The notes beneath the pieces were generated by a model. It had not been told where the DNA came from, did no database searches, and worked only from the letters and a program-made list of their open reading frames with translations. A DNA stretch of 64,000 nucleotides from CBDCNP01 sp965222425 (GTDB lineage: Bacteria > Acidobacteriota > Vicinamibacteria > Marinacidobacterales > DATDRI01), in the NCBI GenBank assembly GCA_965222425.1, contig CBDCTW010000017.1, positions 186,001-250,000 of the forward strand, given 5' to 3'. Positions 1 to 8,313 of the stretch are shown in pieces; the first letter of the stretch is position 1; each line of letters starts with the position of its first letter. The position numbers were made by a program, and so were the translations under genes.

Positions 1-347
1 TCGCCGAGGAATGGCTGGAGCGACTCGGGGTGGAGCATTTGGCGGATCGTATGCCGCGTCGTCTCTCGGGAGGGGAGTCACAACGCATCTCGCTCGCCCG
101 AGCTCTGGCACCCGAGCCGCGTTTACTTCTGCTCGACGAGCCCTTTGCCAGTCTCGACCTCGCGACTCGGCGCGAGATGCGCCGCGTGGTGCGGGAAGTT
201 CAAGAAAGCAGCGGCATCTCAATGGTTTTCGTCACCCATAGCCCACGCGAGGCGATCGAGATGGGCCATCACTTGGTTCGCTACGGGCTGGGTGGAAGCC
301 AAGAAGAAGGCCGACCCGAAGACCTCATCGAAAGCGAATCCGAGTAG
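1..347 (+). CDS. ABC transporter ATP-binding protein, C-terminal part (open at left edge)
   Basis: Reading frame enters from the window edge (codons in phase with position 3) and stops at 347. It carries the ABC signature LSGGESQR, the Walker B segment LLLLDEPFASLD with D-loop, and the switch histidine in VTHS. This is the second half of a nucleotide-binding domain that powers an importer or exporter; the Walker A half lies outside the window. The short tail after the H-loop (EDLIESESE) suggests no extra regulatory domain. A 90-bp piece of the same gene recurs at 2372-2461. Substrate cannot be told from this fragment. Confidence 0.85.
   Translation, partial: AEEWLERLGVEHLADRMPRRLSGGESQRISLARALAPEPRLLLLDEPFASLDLATRREMRRVVREVQESSGISMVFVTHSPREAIEMGHHLVRYGLGGSQEEGRPEDLIESESE
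15..104 (+). repeat. Direct repeat copy A (ABC signature segment)
   Basis: Ninety bases covering the ABC signature region of the ATPase gene. They match 2372-2461 with five differences by eye (about 94%). Copy A is inside the intact reading frame. Together with the arsC-derived pair at 360-384 and 2758-2782 it brackets the subtilase gene. Confidence 0.85.
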
Positions 348-359
348 GCCGGCTAAGGA

Positions 360-384
360 GCCGAGCCGACGCTATAGATCTCAC
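360..384 (-). pseudogene. 25-bp remnant of arsC
   Basis: These 25 bases match 2758-2782 inside arsC (the codons for EIYSAGSA) with one mismatch, in the same orientation. They sit 13 bp after the ABC gene stop. No further arsC sequence is visible here, so it is a scar. The rest of 385-625 upstream of the subtilase shows no gene I can support. Confidence 0.6.
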
Positions 385-625
385 CGAGCCCGCAACCATC
401 CGAAAAATATTGGACCACCGCAATCACAACCTTTCTGGCAAGGGGGGCAACCTAGCCCCACTCGTGATGTAAGCCGCGCAACACTGGTGGGGGAGAAATC
501 CCTCATTAGTAGCGAATATCGCGCAACCTATGTCACTGCGCGTTTTCGCGTCTTCGACTATGCTGTAATCGTAGGCGACGGGCCGCTCCCCTCCCGGAAC
601 GAAGCTACCGAAGAAGAAGGAGCCC

Positions 626-2366
626 ATGAAACGATTGCCGACAGAAGTCATCCGTTGCGGCCTTGCCGCTTTCTTAGTGTTAGCTGTTGTCAGCTCCGCC
701 GGATCGCAACCACCCGAACGCGTTCGCGTTCTCATCGGGTTCAAGAATACTCCCGGGCCCTCCGACGAACGCGAGATTCGGGGCCACGGCGCCGACATCT
801 CACACGTTTTTCGTATCGTCCCGGCGATGGCGGTGGCAATACCGGTGACGGCCCTCGATGGGGTCAGGAGAAACCCGAACGTAACGGTGGTCGAGCCCGA
901 TGGGACTGTTACTGCCGTTGACGCGGAGCTCGATGCCGCCTGGGGAGTGAGTCGCATCAGCTCAGGGATCGTACACGCCGGGGGCAACACGGGCGCGGGC
1001 GTCTACGTTGCCATCATCGACACCGGCATCGACTGCACCCATCCTGACCTGGACGGCAATTGTGTAGGCGGATTCGACTTCGTGAATAACGACAACGACG
1101 CTTCCGACGACCACGGGCACGGCACGCATGTGGCGGGGACGGTTGCGGCGGAAGATAACGGCGCCGGCGTCGTGGGCGTGGCACCCAACGTATCGCTCTA
1201 CGGCCTCAAAGTACTTAACGCGAATGGTGGTGGCTATTGGAGCGACATCGTAGCCGCCATGGAGTGGGCTGCTGACAACGGGATTCAAGTTACGAACAAC
1301 AGCTACGGCAGCGGCGGCCATCCCGGTTCCATCGTGGAGGCGGCTTTCGCGAACGCGGCCGCGCAAGGGCGTATTGCACATCGCCGCGGCCGGAAACTCC
1401 GGTAGTTGCGCCGGCACCGAGAACACGGTCGGCTACCTTGCACGGTTCGCGTCCGTTGTCGCCGTGGCCGCCACGAATGCGCTCGACGAGCGCACGTGCT
1501 TTTCGAGCACAGGGCCCGAGGTCGAAATCGCGGTGCCCGGAATGAGCATCAATTCGACGCGGGTCGGCGGTGGCTACATGCGCCTCAGTGGAACCTCCAT
1601 GGCAAGCCCTCACGTCGCCGGCGTGGCCGCCCTTGTGATCGGCAGCGGTGTGACTTCTAGGGATGAGGTGCGCGCCCGGCTCACCCAGACGGCTGGCGAT
1701 TTGGGGCCGGCGGGACGAGACGCTCATTTCGGTTGCGGACTCGTTGATGCGGACGATGCGATTATGGCACTGCCTCCCAATGCTGCGCCCGTCGTCACGA
1801 TCACCGGTCCGTCTAGCGGCGTGCGATTCGACACCGACGAGACGATCGCTTTCACCGGAACGGCTGTGGATGCGGAGGACGGAGACCTGGGTCTAGATCT
1901 CGAATGGACGTCAGATCTCGATGGTTCGCTCGGAACAGGCGGCAGCCTCTCTATCACATTGAGTGAAGGGGTGCATACGATTCAGAGCTCAGCGTCGGAT
2001 ACCGCGGGAGAGAGTGGCTCCGATTCGATTCTGGTCACCGTTACGAACCCGGCTCTACCTGACGACGTCCGCGTGGCGTCGGTCGCTTACTCGACGCGCG
2101 ATCTGGGTCGTCGCAGGAATCCTCTGGATGTGACAGTGCAGGTCATCGACGCTTCCGATCTCCCCGTTGTCGGTGCCAAAGTGGTCATCCGGATTCGCAG
2201 ACGGGGCCGGGTGTGGAGACGGAAAGGGTTTACCGGCGCCGACGGGTCCGTGACTCTTACGATTGGGAGATCGCCACGGGGCTGCTACGACACTCGAGTG
2301 CGAAGAGTGCGCGCGAGTGGGTTGACGTGGGACCGCGTGACTCCGGCAAATCAGTTCTGCCAGTGA
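626..2366 (+). CDS. Secreted subtilisin-like serine protease (S8), frameshifted
   Basis: An N-terminal signal peptide (MKRLPTEV... then a hydrophobic stretch to about residue 28) is followed by an inhibitor I9-like propeptide and a subtilase domain. All three catalytic motifs are visible: Asp in IIDTGID, His in HGHGTHVAGT, Ser in GTSMASPHVAG. The C-terminal 200 residues look like an immunoglobulin-like/PKD-type region followed by a beta-rich tail. The gene is in two frames: the first ends at 1405 and the second continues from about 1370 (LHIAAAGNSG). One extra base near 1365-1372 explains the break. Exported protease, probably for protein degradation outside the cell. Start at 626 follows AAGAAGGAG. 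Confidence 0.85.
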
Positions 2367-2371
2367 GCTGC

Positions 2372-2464
2372 CTGGAGCGACTGGGGGCGGAGCATTTGGC
2401 GGATCGTATGCCGCGTCGTCTCTCGGGAGGGGAGTCGCAACGCGTCTCGCTCACCCGAGCTTAA
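2372..2464 (+). pseudogene. ABC ATPase fragment (direct repeat copy B)
   Basis: Second copy of the ABC signature segment found at 15-104. It starts five bases after the subtilase stop and ends in TAA exactly where the convergent arsC gene stops. It has no Walker A, no Walker B and no start of its own, so it is a fragment left by duplication or rearrangement. Confidence 0.8.
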
Positions 2465-2882
2465 AGGGAATCGTTCCTGAAAAAATCCTCGATCTTGGTC
2501 CGGATCTGATCTCGGATGCGCCGGAACTCCTGCCGAACCTCCTCGTCGGAGCCCTTGGCCGCGACAGGATCTTCGAAGGGCCAGTGAAGCATTCCTACGT
2601 TACCCGGAAATACCGGGCACACTTCCTCGCCGCAGAGCGTGATCACCGTCTCGATCCGATCCGGGGGATCTCGTCGATGGCTTTCGATCTGTGGGAGGAA
2701 ATATCGATGCCCAGTTCCTGCATCACTTCTTGGGCAAATGGATTGACGCGGGTGGGTGCCGAGCCGGCGCTATAGATCTCACGACCCTTGGCCGCCACCG
2801 CCCGAGCGAGTCCCTCCGCCATCTGGCTGCGCGCGGAATTGGCCACACAAAGAAAGAGGACACCCGTCTGCGATTCCACCAT
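2461..2882 (-). CDS. arsC: Thioredoxin-type arsenate reductase / low-molecular-weight phosphatase family, frameshifted
   Basis: The N-terminal part has the P-loop CVANSARSQMAEG (C-x5-R, the phosphatase/arsenate site). The C-terminal part has TLCGEEVCP, which supplies the two extra redox cysteines of thioredoxin-coupled ArsC, then the conserved HWPFEDP segment. The halves lie in two frames that meet near 2645-2665. One base missing from a run of five G on the plus strand (about 2661-2665) would restore a single protein of about 140 residues, the normal family length. It reduces arsenate to arsenite in the cytoplasm. No ars operon partner is next to it. Confidence 0.8.
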
Positions 2883-3059
2883 GGCCGTATCTTATCGTCA
2901 TAGATAACATCGCGCGATGCGACTGCATCGCCCACGTACGCCAATGTCCATTCCGTGTGCGTGTGGTTCACTGTTTGTGGACTGGCCGTCTGACATTTAT
3001 GCGTCTAGTTCGATGTATTTCGTGACGTCAATTGCATGAGTGCCTGCAAAGCCATCACT

Positions 3060-4222
3060 TTACTCGGTAGGCTCTTGAAGCGTCCGAAGCATGAGCTTGG
3101 CGGTCCACGCATTGACCTCACTCGGTACCGGCTGGGGTCCGGGACGGAGCGTCGGGTCCCGGCGCGCCACGAGCTCGAGCGAGCGGGCCTGAAGGCTCAA
3201 CCCCATATCCATCGTCTCCGCCGGATTTCCACCCCCGCCCGCCAGATTGACCATCTCACCGCTGGTCAGGAGAGAAAGTCGTTTGCCGTCGGGAAGCTCG
3301 AACTCCTCGATCGCCTCTCCCAGGCGTTTCGCTTTCTTCGCCGACTTCCTCAAACCTTCAACGTCGATCTCCCAACTGAAGTGACCGGCGTTGGCCAGAA
3401 TGGCGCCGTCCGCCATTTTCCCGAAATGCGCGACCTTCAGCACACCGGCCCTGCCAGTAGCGGTGATGAAGACGCTCCCCCACCCAAGAAGCCCTTCGGC
3501 CTCTCGCACGATCATTCCGTCGAGTGCCGCTTCGAGCGCCTTGATCGCATCGGGCTCCACCACCGCGACCTGCCCGCCCAGCCGCCTCAAGGTTCGGGCG
3601 ATGCCGCGGCCGCACCAGCCGTACCCAAACACGACGAAACGCTTCGCCGGCACCATGAGGTTCGTGACCCGCATGAGCGCCTCGACCACGGCCTGACCCA
3701 CGCCGTGCTCGTTCTCGACGATCCGTTTCAATGGACTATCGTTGATCACGATGACGGGAAAGCCGACGCGACCAGCGAGTTCCTCTCGCAGCCGATTCGC
3801 GCCGGTGGTCGTTTCCTCCGTCCCACCCAGGAGCTGCGCCTCGGCCGCCGCCTCAATCCACGCCACCACCAGATCGGCGCCGTTGTCGAGTTCGGTTGAT
3901 GAGATAGGACGCGGCGGATGTTGTCGTCGTGGCTTCGGCGCCCGCCGGTTTCGTCATGGTAGACGTGATGCCCGGCCTCGGCGAGGGCGGCGGCGACGTC
4001 GGCCTGGGTTGTCCCCGGGCTTCCTGTGATGGCGACGGTCGCGCCACTCGCCGCCAGCACGGAGCACAGCACAGCGGTCTTGGGCTCGATATGGAGACAG
4101 ATGCCGATCGTCAGGCCCTCGAACGGACGTGTCGTCGCAAACTCGTCCCGGATGTCTCGCAGCATCGGCATGTGCGAGCCCGTCCAGGCGATCTTTTCTC
4201 TTCCTGAGTCGGCGGACGTCAT
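3060..4222 (-). CDS. Adenosylhomocysteinase-like protein (SAH hydrolase family), frameshifted
   Basis: The family splits S-adenosylhomocysteine into adenosine and homocysteine in the methyl cycle. Visible motifs: HMPMLRDIRDEF near the N-terminus, the substrate segment GGTEETTTGANRLRE, ND...K (INDSPLK), the NAD-binding GYGWCGRG and the late FITATGRAG and NAGHFSWEID segments. The length (about 388 codons) fits the shorter archaeal-type members. The first third is in one frame and the rest in another; a single missing base near 3885-3893 (HQPN to LDNGADLV) explains this. The start is the ATG in TGATG, overlapping the stop of the PHP gene. Confidence 0.8.
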
Positions 4223-5244
4223 CACTCTGGCTTCGTGGGAAACACGGGCTGAGTCCACGCCCGAGTGCCGTCGGACGCCTCGACTCGAACCCTAACGTAG
4301 CGCTCGCTCCCATCAAAGAGATAGGTGGGCTGGGCGGTGTCGTCCCGTTTCAACACCTCACCGTCCTTTCCGATGAAAAACGTGCGGTAGCGGAGTTCAC
4401 CGGGGACCCGCACTTTGTACCGATAGCTCTCCGGCAAACGGAGACGAATTCCCTCGGGGTCGCTCTGGTACATCAGAAACTCGACGCCCGTGCTCGCGTA
4501 GAAATCGCCGGCGTCGAGCGACGCGACAATCGCGTCGGCGCTGAGCTCGCGGGCGCGCACCATGATCCAAGCGCGGCCAGGGTTCGCGCTGGCGCTGGGG
4601 CCCCGATCGGTTGGCGTCGGAGCGAAGGACTCATAGTCGTGCGCATCGTCGGAGGCGATCCCGTAGAACAGCCTCCCTTCCGAGAGCAGTCGATCCCAAA
4701 GCTCCTCGGCCGAAGGCGCACCCCCTCCTCCCCAGGAGTTGTTGACTGGGTGAGCGTTCAAGATCTCCAAATGATGGATCGCCTGAGTGGCCAACAGCGT
4801 CTCGAAGGTCATGAACCAACCCAGGTTGGGATGATTGAGCTGCGGGACACCGTCCCGTCGACGAATGGCACGCGCATTGGCGTCGATGACCTCGGGCACC
4901 GACTTTCCCGCAAGCGGCGCCACGGCGCTCGACATCGCGAGCCCGTTCAGATGTACGGGTCGCCCCTCGTGAGATGCCGAGACCCCCTCACCGGCGATTA
5001 CCAGAAACTCGCCAGGTTTTTGGAGGCGCGCGTTCAATGCCGCCACGGGTGTCACTTGGTCATGATCGGTGATCACGATGAAGTGGAAGCCGAGCCGCCG
5101 GTACCATTCGGCGACGATTTGCGGCGACGCGTTGCCATCGCTTCGATCGGTGTGGACGTGCGTATTGCCGCGATACCATCGCTCCGTCGGTTCCTCGGTG
5201 CCCGGTGCTCCGAGGAGGACAAGGGCCGCCGCCAAAGTTTTCAC
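4222..5244 (-). CDS. Exported PHP-domain metal-dependent hydrolase (CehA/McbA-like)
   Basis: 340 residues with a short signal peptide (MKTLAAALVLLGAPG) and a PHP-type metal site: GNTHVHTDRSDG near residue 28 and ITDHD near residue 58, later HP and DDAHDY. These histidines and aspartates are the usual metal ligands of the PHP fold, which hydrolyses phosphoester or related bonds. Its stop codon overlaps the start of the SAH hydrolase-like gene, so the two are probably translated together. The substrate is unknown. Confidence 0.75.
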   Translation of the reverse strand: MKTLAAALVLLGAPGTEEPTERWYRGNTHVHTDRSDGNASPQIVAEWYRRLGFHFIVITDHDQVTPVAALNARLQKPGEFLVIAGEGVSASHEGRPVHLNGLAMSSAVAPLAGKSVPEVIDANARAIRRRDGVPQLNHPNLGWFMTFETLLATQAIHHLEILNAHPVNNSWGGGGAPSAEELWDRLLSEGRLFYGIASDDAHDYESFAPTPTDRGPSASANPGRAWIMVRARELSADAIVASLDAGDFYASTGVEFLMYQSDPEGIRLRLPESYRYKVRVPGELRYRTFFIGKDGEVLKRDDTAQPTYLFDGSERYVRVRVEASDGTRAWTQPVFPTKPE

Positions 5245-5736
5245 GAGGATTCCTCGCCCGCGTCAGGATCCTGCCAATCCGTTTTGTTTGTAACCCTTTT
5301 TCTCACACCGAAAGTAGCACATGCGAGCTACCAGGAAAAAGTGCATGGTGTGTCTAGGCGGTGGTTCTCGAGCTCACTAGGTCCTAGCTTGTTCGCACAG
5401 CGTGCGGTTCTGTGGAATGGGCTGCGGCTGTGGAGGGCTGAGCTGCGGTTCTAGGCCATGAGCCGCGACTCTTTCGCCGATGTCAAAAGAAGACTTCTTG
5501 TCGTCTAATCCATAGCACGGAACGTTACGAGAACAATCGTGTGAGAGTTTGCGGTATGAGAGGAGGGGGTGAGAAAAAGGGCATCCCAACATCTCTCAAA
5601 ATGGGCCCACAAGCGGTATTTTTTGGTACCCTAGAGGGGCATTATTCTTCCGGATGCTGCCTTTTAACAGTCTATCGATACAGCAGCCACACAAACATAT
5701 GTCCGAAATTCAAACGAGCGAGCCCCGGCATTTTGG
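5245..5736. other. Gene-free stretch
   Basis: About 490 bases with no supportable gene on either strand. It is less GC-rich than its surroundings between about 5460 and 5700. Short ORFs here have no recognisable content. Confidence 0.5.
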
Positions 5737-5871
5737 CCCGGGCGCGAGGGTATCGAAGGCGCCTGGGCCGACGGCGTCGAGCGGTGGGAGAAACGAGCGC
5801 AGCTAACCCGCCTCGGGATGCCGGGAGACGTGGCCGACGCTTGTCTCTTCCTGGTGTGGACGGAGGTGTAA
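5737..5871 (+). pseudogene. Possible short-chain dehydrogenase C-terminal fragment
   Basis: The frame ending at TAA 5869-5871 reads RLGMPGDVADACLFLV, which resembles the conserved late segment of short-chain dehydrogenases (typically RLG-PEDVA-AVLFL). The NAD-binding and catalytic parts are absent and nothing continues downstream. An ATG at 5699 in another frame opens a 35-codon ORF over the same DNA. I take this as a decayed remnant; evidence is limited to one motif. Confidence 0.4.
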
Positions 5872-5895
5872 TGACTTGCCAGATCTTTTAACCTA

Positions 5896-6567
5896 CTAGG
5901 ACGCGCGACGCCCAACCTTGCCGGAGGCCAGAGGGCCCTCTATCAAATCCGCGATGGAGGCCACGTCGCCAAAATGGTAGGTGAAGTTGCTCAGGAAAAC
6001 GCGTTGAAGGGTATCGAAGTCGATCTCGCCCCACCCCTGATCGGGCACATCAGTCGCGGAGGTTCCGTCACTGAGCATGATGGTACGGAAGTCGCGGGCC
6101 ACCGCGTCTCGGGCCGTGCATTCCACGCACGCGCCCACCGAAACGCCACTCACGATGACGTTGCGAACGCCGAGCTCACGCAATGTTGCTTCGAGACCGG
6201 TGTAGACGAAACCCGATTGGCGGATCTTTTCCACGATGATGTCGCCCTCCTTGGGGGCGATCTTCTCCCACATTTCGACGCCGCGAGTACCGGCCCGTAC
6301 CGCCTTACCCTGACCGATGTTCGGGAAACGCTCTGCCAACGTACCCATGTTTCGGGCTTCGGGATGGAAGACGTGATTGACATAAATGATCGGCAACCCG
6401 ACTTCACGACATCGATCCAGCAACACCGCCAAGTGGTCTGCCATTTCGCGGCCGGAAGGGGTCTCCATCGGAGCGCCGGGCGCGATGAAGTCCCGACTCA
6501 TGTCGATGACGAGAAGAGCGCTGTTTTCGGGTTTAACGTTTTCCAGGGAAGTTTCCTTAAGAGCCAT
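5896..6567 (-). CDS. Isochorismatase-like cysteine hydrolase
   Basis: 223 residues with the fold's catalytic triad in order: Asp in LLVIDMSRDF (about residue 23), Lys in IVEKIRQSGF (about 114) and Cys in VGACVECTARDA (about 147). The family hydrolyses amides or vinyl ethers (nicotinamidase, isochorismatase, ureidoglycolate-type enzymes). The SVGACVE context differs from the usual TNVCVE-type loop, so the substrate is open. A strong AAGGAG lies seven bases before the ATG, and a TAATAC -10-like box lies further upstream. Single-gene unit. Confidence 0.85.
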   Translation of the reverse strand: MALKETSLENVKPENSALLVIDMSRDFIAPGAPMETPSGREMADHLAVLLDRCREVGLPIIYVNHVFHPEARNMGTLAERFPNIGQGKAVRAGTRGVEMWEKIAPKEGDIIVEKIRQSGFVYTGLEATLRELGVRNVIVSGVSVGACVECTARDAVARDFRTIMLSDGTSATDVPDQGWGEIDFDTLQRVFLSNFTYHFGDVASIADLIEGPLASGKVGRRAS

Positions 6568-6740
6568 GTCTAATCTCCTTGTGACCTGAGTGTATTACAT
6601 GTCTTGGTGTTTTTCGAGCGGGATCCCGAGCACCACGCCTTCCGGTGTGAACTCACGGGCGACGGTCGCATGATGCTACTGGTTTCCTTGCGTGTTCTCG
6701 TACTCCTGACTTCCCTCCACCGGAAGCGGAGAAGTATGCC

Positions 6741-6766
6741 GGTGCTTGCGCTGTTCGCTGTTGATC
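6741..6766 (+). repeat. Left terminal inverted repeat of the IS1-like element
   Basis: Pairs with 7929-7954. Inner 14 bases are identical, the outer 12 differ at four positions. Confidence 0.7.
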
Positions 6767-7865
6767 AAGCAGCCGTTCTTCGATCGGGCTGCCACGAGGA
6801 CCGCAGCTCGGCTGCGCGAGGTTCCGTGAGGTGGACGGTAACAGAGACGAGCACGACCAGCACAAAAAGACGTAGCGAGACACCGCGTGCGGTGAAGATA
6901 TCGCTCAAGGTCAATCGCTTGCTCACCAAGCCGGCCTGCATCGCGGGCGTCCTGGTCTCTCGCCCGAACTTCAAAGCTCTGTGCGGCCGGACGAAGTTGT
7001 AATGACAACGCAGAAGCTCAACGTACTCGCGGAGCTGGTCTTCGCATCGGGCGTGGCATGGCGAGCGACGGCGCAAGTACGCCGACCCTTGACGCATTGT
7101 AAGGTTGAGGCGCTCGACGAACGACGTGTTCAGGTTCTCGGAATCCTCTGACTCCAACAGCGCGTCCTTCAACCGCCTCGCGGTACTGATCTTCACGCGC
7201 CGCTCGACTCGGACGACACGATTGTTCCGCCGAGTCTTGATCACTTGACCATAGACGCACGCGGGACCAATAAGGCGCACGATCACCGCGAAGTAGTACT
7301 CGAAGCCATCCGTGGCGATCCGTGGGGATCCAACAAGGCGTCCGCGGAGGATGACGTCGTTGAGTACGGCCTTGGTGTTTCGATCGGAGCGGCGGCCGAC
7401 GAGGCTACTCGCCCACAGACGGGAGCACACCTCGATGATCGCAAAAAGCCACGTTGGCCTGCTCTTGCTGCCGATGAACGTGTAGAGTTCATCGGCCTGA
7501 AGCTCAACGATTTTGAAGTCCCGCAGCATTTGCCGGTTGAAGCGCTCTGCCGCTCTCGAGGCCCGCTTGAGCCAGCGGGCGATCGTGTTGCGGGAATGAC
7601 CCGTGACCCGTGCCGTCGCAGAAATGCTCACGCCCTCGACTCGCAGGCTCGCTACTTGGTCGAACTCCCTCCGAGTGCAGCGGAGACCGCTGTACGCCGT
7701 GCCCGTATTCATGCTGGCCGTTCCCCCGCATATTTTGCACCGGTAACGCCGACGTCGGCCCGACTTGGTCGTAAACCAGCCGTGCCCAACGATGTTGACG
7801 CCCCGCTGGCCAAAGTTGTGGCACCCCGGCTTGGAGCATGGCTTGTCCTGGATGGCCCTCATCAC
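6765..7865 (-). CDS. IS1-like family transposase
   Basis: 366 residues. An N-terminal zinc ribbon (CSKPGC ... CKICGG), a helix-turn-helix (ATARVTGHSRNTIARWLKRA), then a DDE-type catalytic core: DELYTF, a second acidic residue in TDGFEYYF and FVERLNLTMRQGSAY. This order matches transposases of IS1-like elements. GTG start at 7865 with ATG three bases later. The last 50 residues read through to the TIR and may be the normal tail. It appears intact and could be active. Confidence 0.8.
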   Translation of the reverse strand: MMRAIQDKPCSKPGCHNFGQRGVNIVGHGWFTTKSGRRRRYRCKICGGTASMNTGTAYSGLRCTRREFDQVASLRVEGVSISATARVTGHSRNTIARWLKRASRAAERFNRQMLRDFKIVELQADELYTFIGSKSRPTWLFAIIEVCSRLWASSLVGRRSDRNTKAVLNDVILRGRLVGSPRIATDGFEYYFAVIVRLIGPACVYGQVIKTRRNNRVVRVERRVKISTARRLKDALLESEDSENLNTSFVERLNLTMRQGSAYLRRRSPCHARCEDQLREYVELLRCHYNFVRPHRALKFGRETRTPAMQAGLVSKRLTLSDIFTARGVSLRLFVLVVLVSVTVHLTEPRAAELRSSWQPDRRTAA

Positions 7866-7928
7866 TCAAGTGTAGCGGGTTGATAAATCTGCTGTTTTTC
7901 TCATGATCTCCTGTGCTTGAGGAAGACC

Positions 7929-7954
7929 GATCAACAGCGAACGTGGCTAGCACC
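7929..7954 (-). repeat. Right terminal inverted repeat of the IS1-like element
   Basis: Partner of 6741-6766. The next base outside begins the HNH fragment. Confidence 0.7.
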
Positions 7955-7955
7955 C

Positions 7956-8141
7956 CACGAGCAGCCGTTTGCCATCTTTCGCAGCCACGATGAGCGATTT
8001 CTTCGCTTTTTATGCCCGGGCCACAACCGATTGGGGGCCGAACATGTCTACGGGGCGGAATTCATCCAGCGGAAGATCGATGAAAGGTGGGGCCGTCGGG
8101 AAGTGCCGGAGCACAGGTCACCGCTGCCTCAAGCTCCATAG
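7956..8141 (+). pseudogene. HNH endonuclease C-terminal fragment
   Basis: Reads PFAIFRSHDERFLRFLCPGHNR then AEHVYGAEFIQRKIDER. This aligns with the end of the longer HNH gene at 52067-52882 (PFARQGSHDERNLRLHCGSHNR, then FGVAFIQGRID). In that family the segment holds the last metal/DNA-binding histidines. The sequence starts at the edge of the IS1-like element and has no start codon, so it is a remnant truncated at the insertion. DNA past the ORF (to 8197) still matches 19607-19755. Confidence 0.65.
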
Positions 8142-8197
8142 CGGTTTACGAAGGGCAGCCAATGCTCTCGGCTATACGCTCACTCCCGATACTTCCG
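8047..8197 (+). repeat. Dispersed repeat, HNH-tail copy 1
   Basis: About 150 bases that match the reverse complement of 19607-19755 at roughly 85% by eye. They span the end of the HNH coding sequence and the DNA just after it. The pair lies 11.5 kb apart in inverted orientation. Confidence 0.75.
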
Positions 8198-8278
8198 TGG
8201 CGCAGTTTCGGGTCAGATTTTTCCTGGGAGTCTCGCTGCTCCACTTCCGGGCGGCATGAGACTCCTCTCTGCTTCCAT

Positions 8279-8307
8279 TTGAACACCCTACGGCCACCGT
8301 GTAGATT
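8279..8307 (+). promoter_or_regulatory. Sigma-70-like promoter of the sulfatase-like gene
   Basis: TTGAAC (8279-8284), 17-base spacer, TAGATT (8302-8307). Six bases separate the -10 box from a GTG at 8314, which would place transcription and translation starts at the same spot (leaderless). Confidence 0.5.
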
Positions 8308-8313
8308 GACAGC

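Larger units (their letters stand above)
6741..7954 (-). mobile_element. IS1-like insertion sequence, about 1.2 kb, with 26-bp terminal inverted repeats
   Basis: Ends at 6741-6766 and 7929-7954 form an inverted repeat of 26 bp with 22 matches by eye; the inner 14 bases (GTTCGCTGTTGATC) are identical. One transposase gene fills the element and its stop codon lies inside the left repeat. I could not find a target-site duplication. The right end abuts an HNH endonuclease fragment whose 5' part is missing on the other side, so a deletion next to the element is likely. Confidence 0.75.

Noticed and set aside
145..921. 258-codon plus-strand ORF spanning the ABC end and the subtilase start
   Set aside because: It overlaps two real genes in another frame and has no conserved segment.
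3036..3899. Plus-strand ORF opposite the SAH hydrolase-like gene
   Set aside because: The minus strand carries the NAD-binding and substrate motifs; the plus-strand protein is only a mirror of it.
4129..5454. Long plus-strand ORF of 441 codons opposite the PHP gene
   Set aside because: The opposite strand has the signal peptide, PHP metal motifs and a start/stop overlap with the next gene; the plus-strand product has no recognisable content and arises from GC-rich codon bias.
6731..7964. Target-site duplication for the IS1-like element
   Set aside because: The 8-9 bases outside each end do not match each other.
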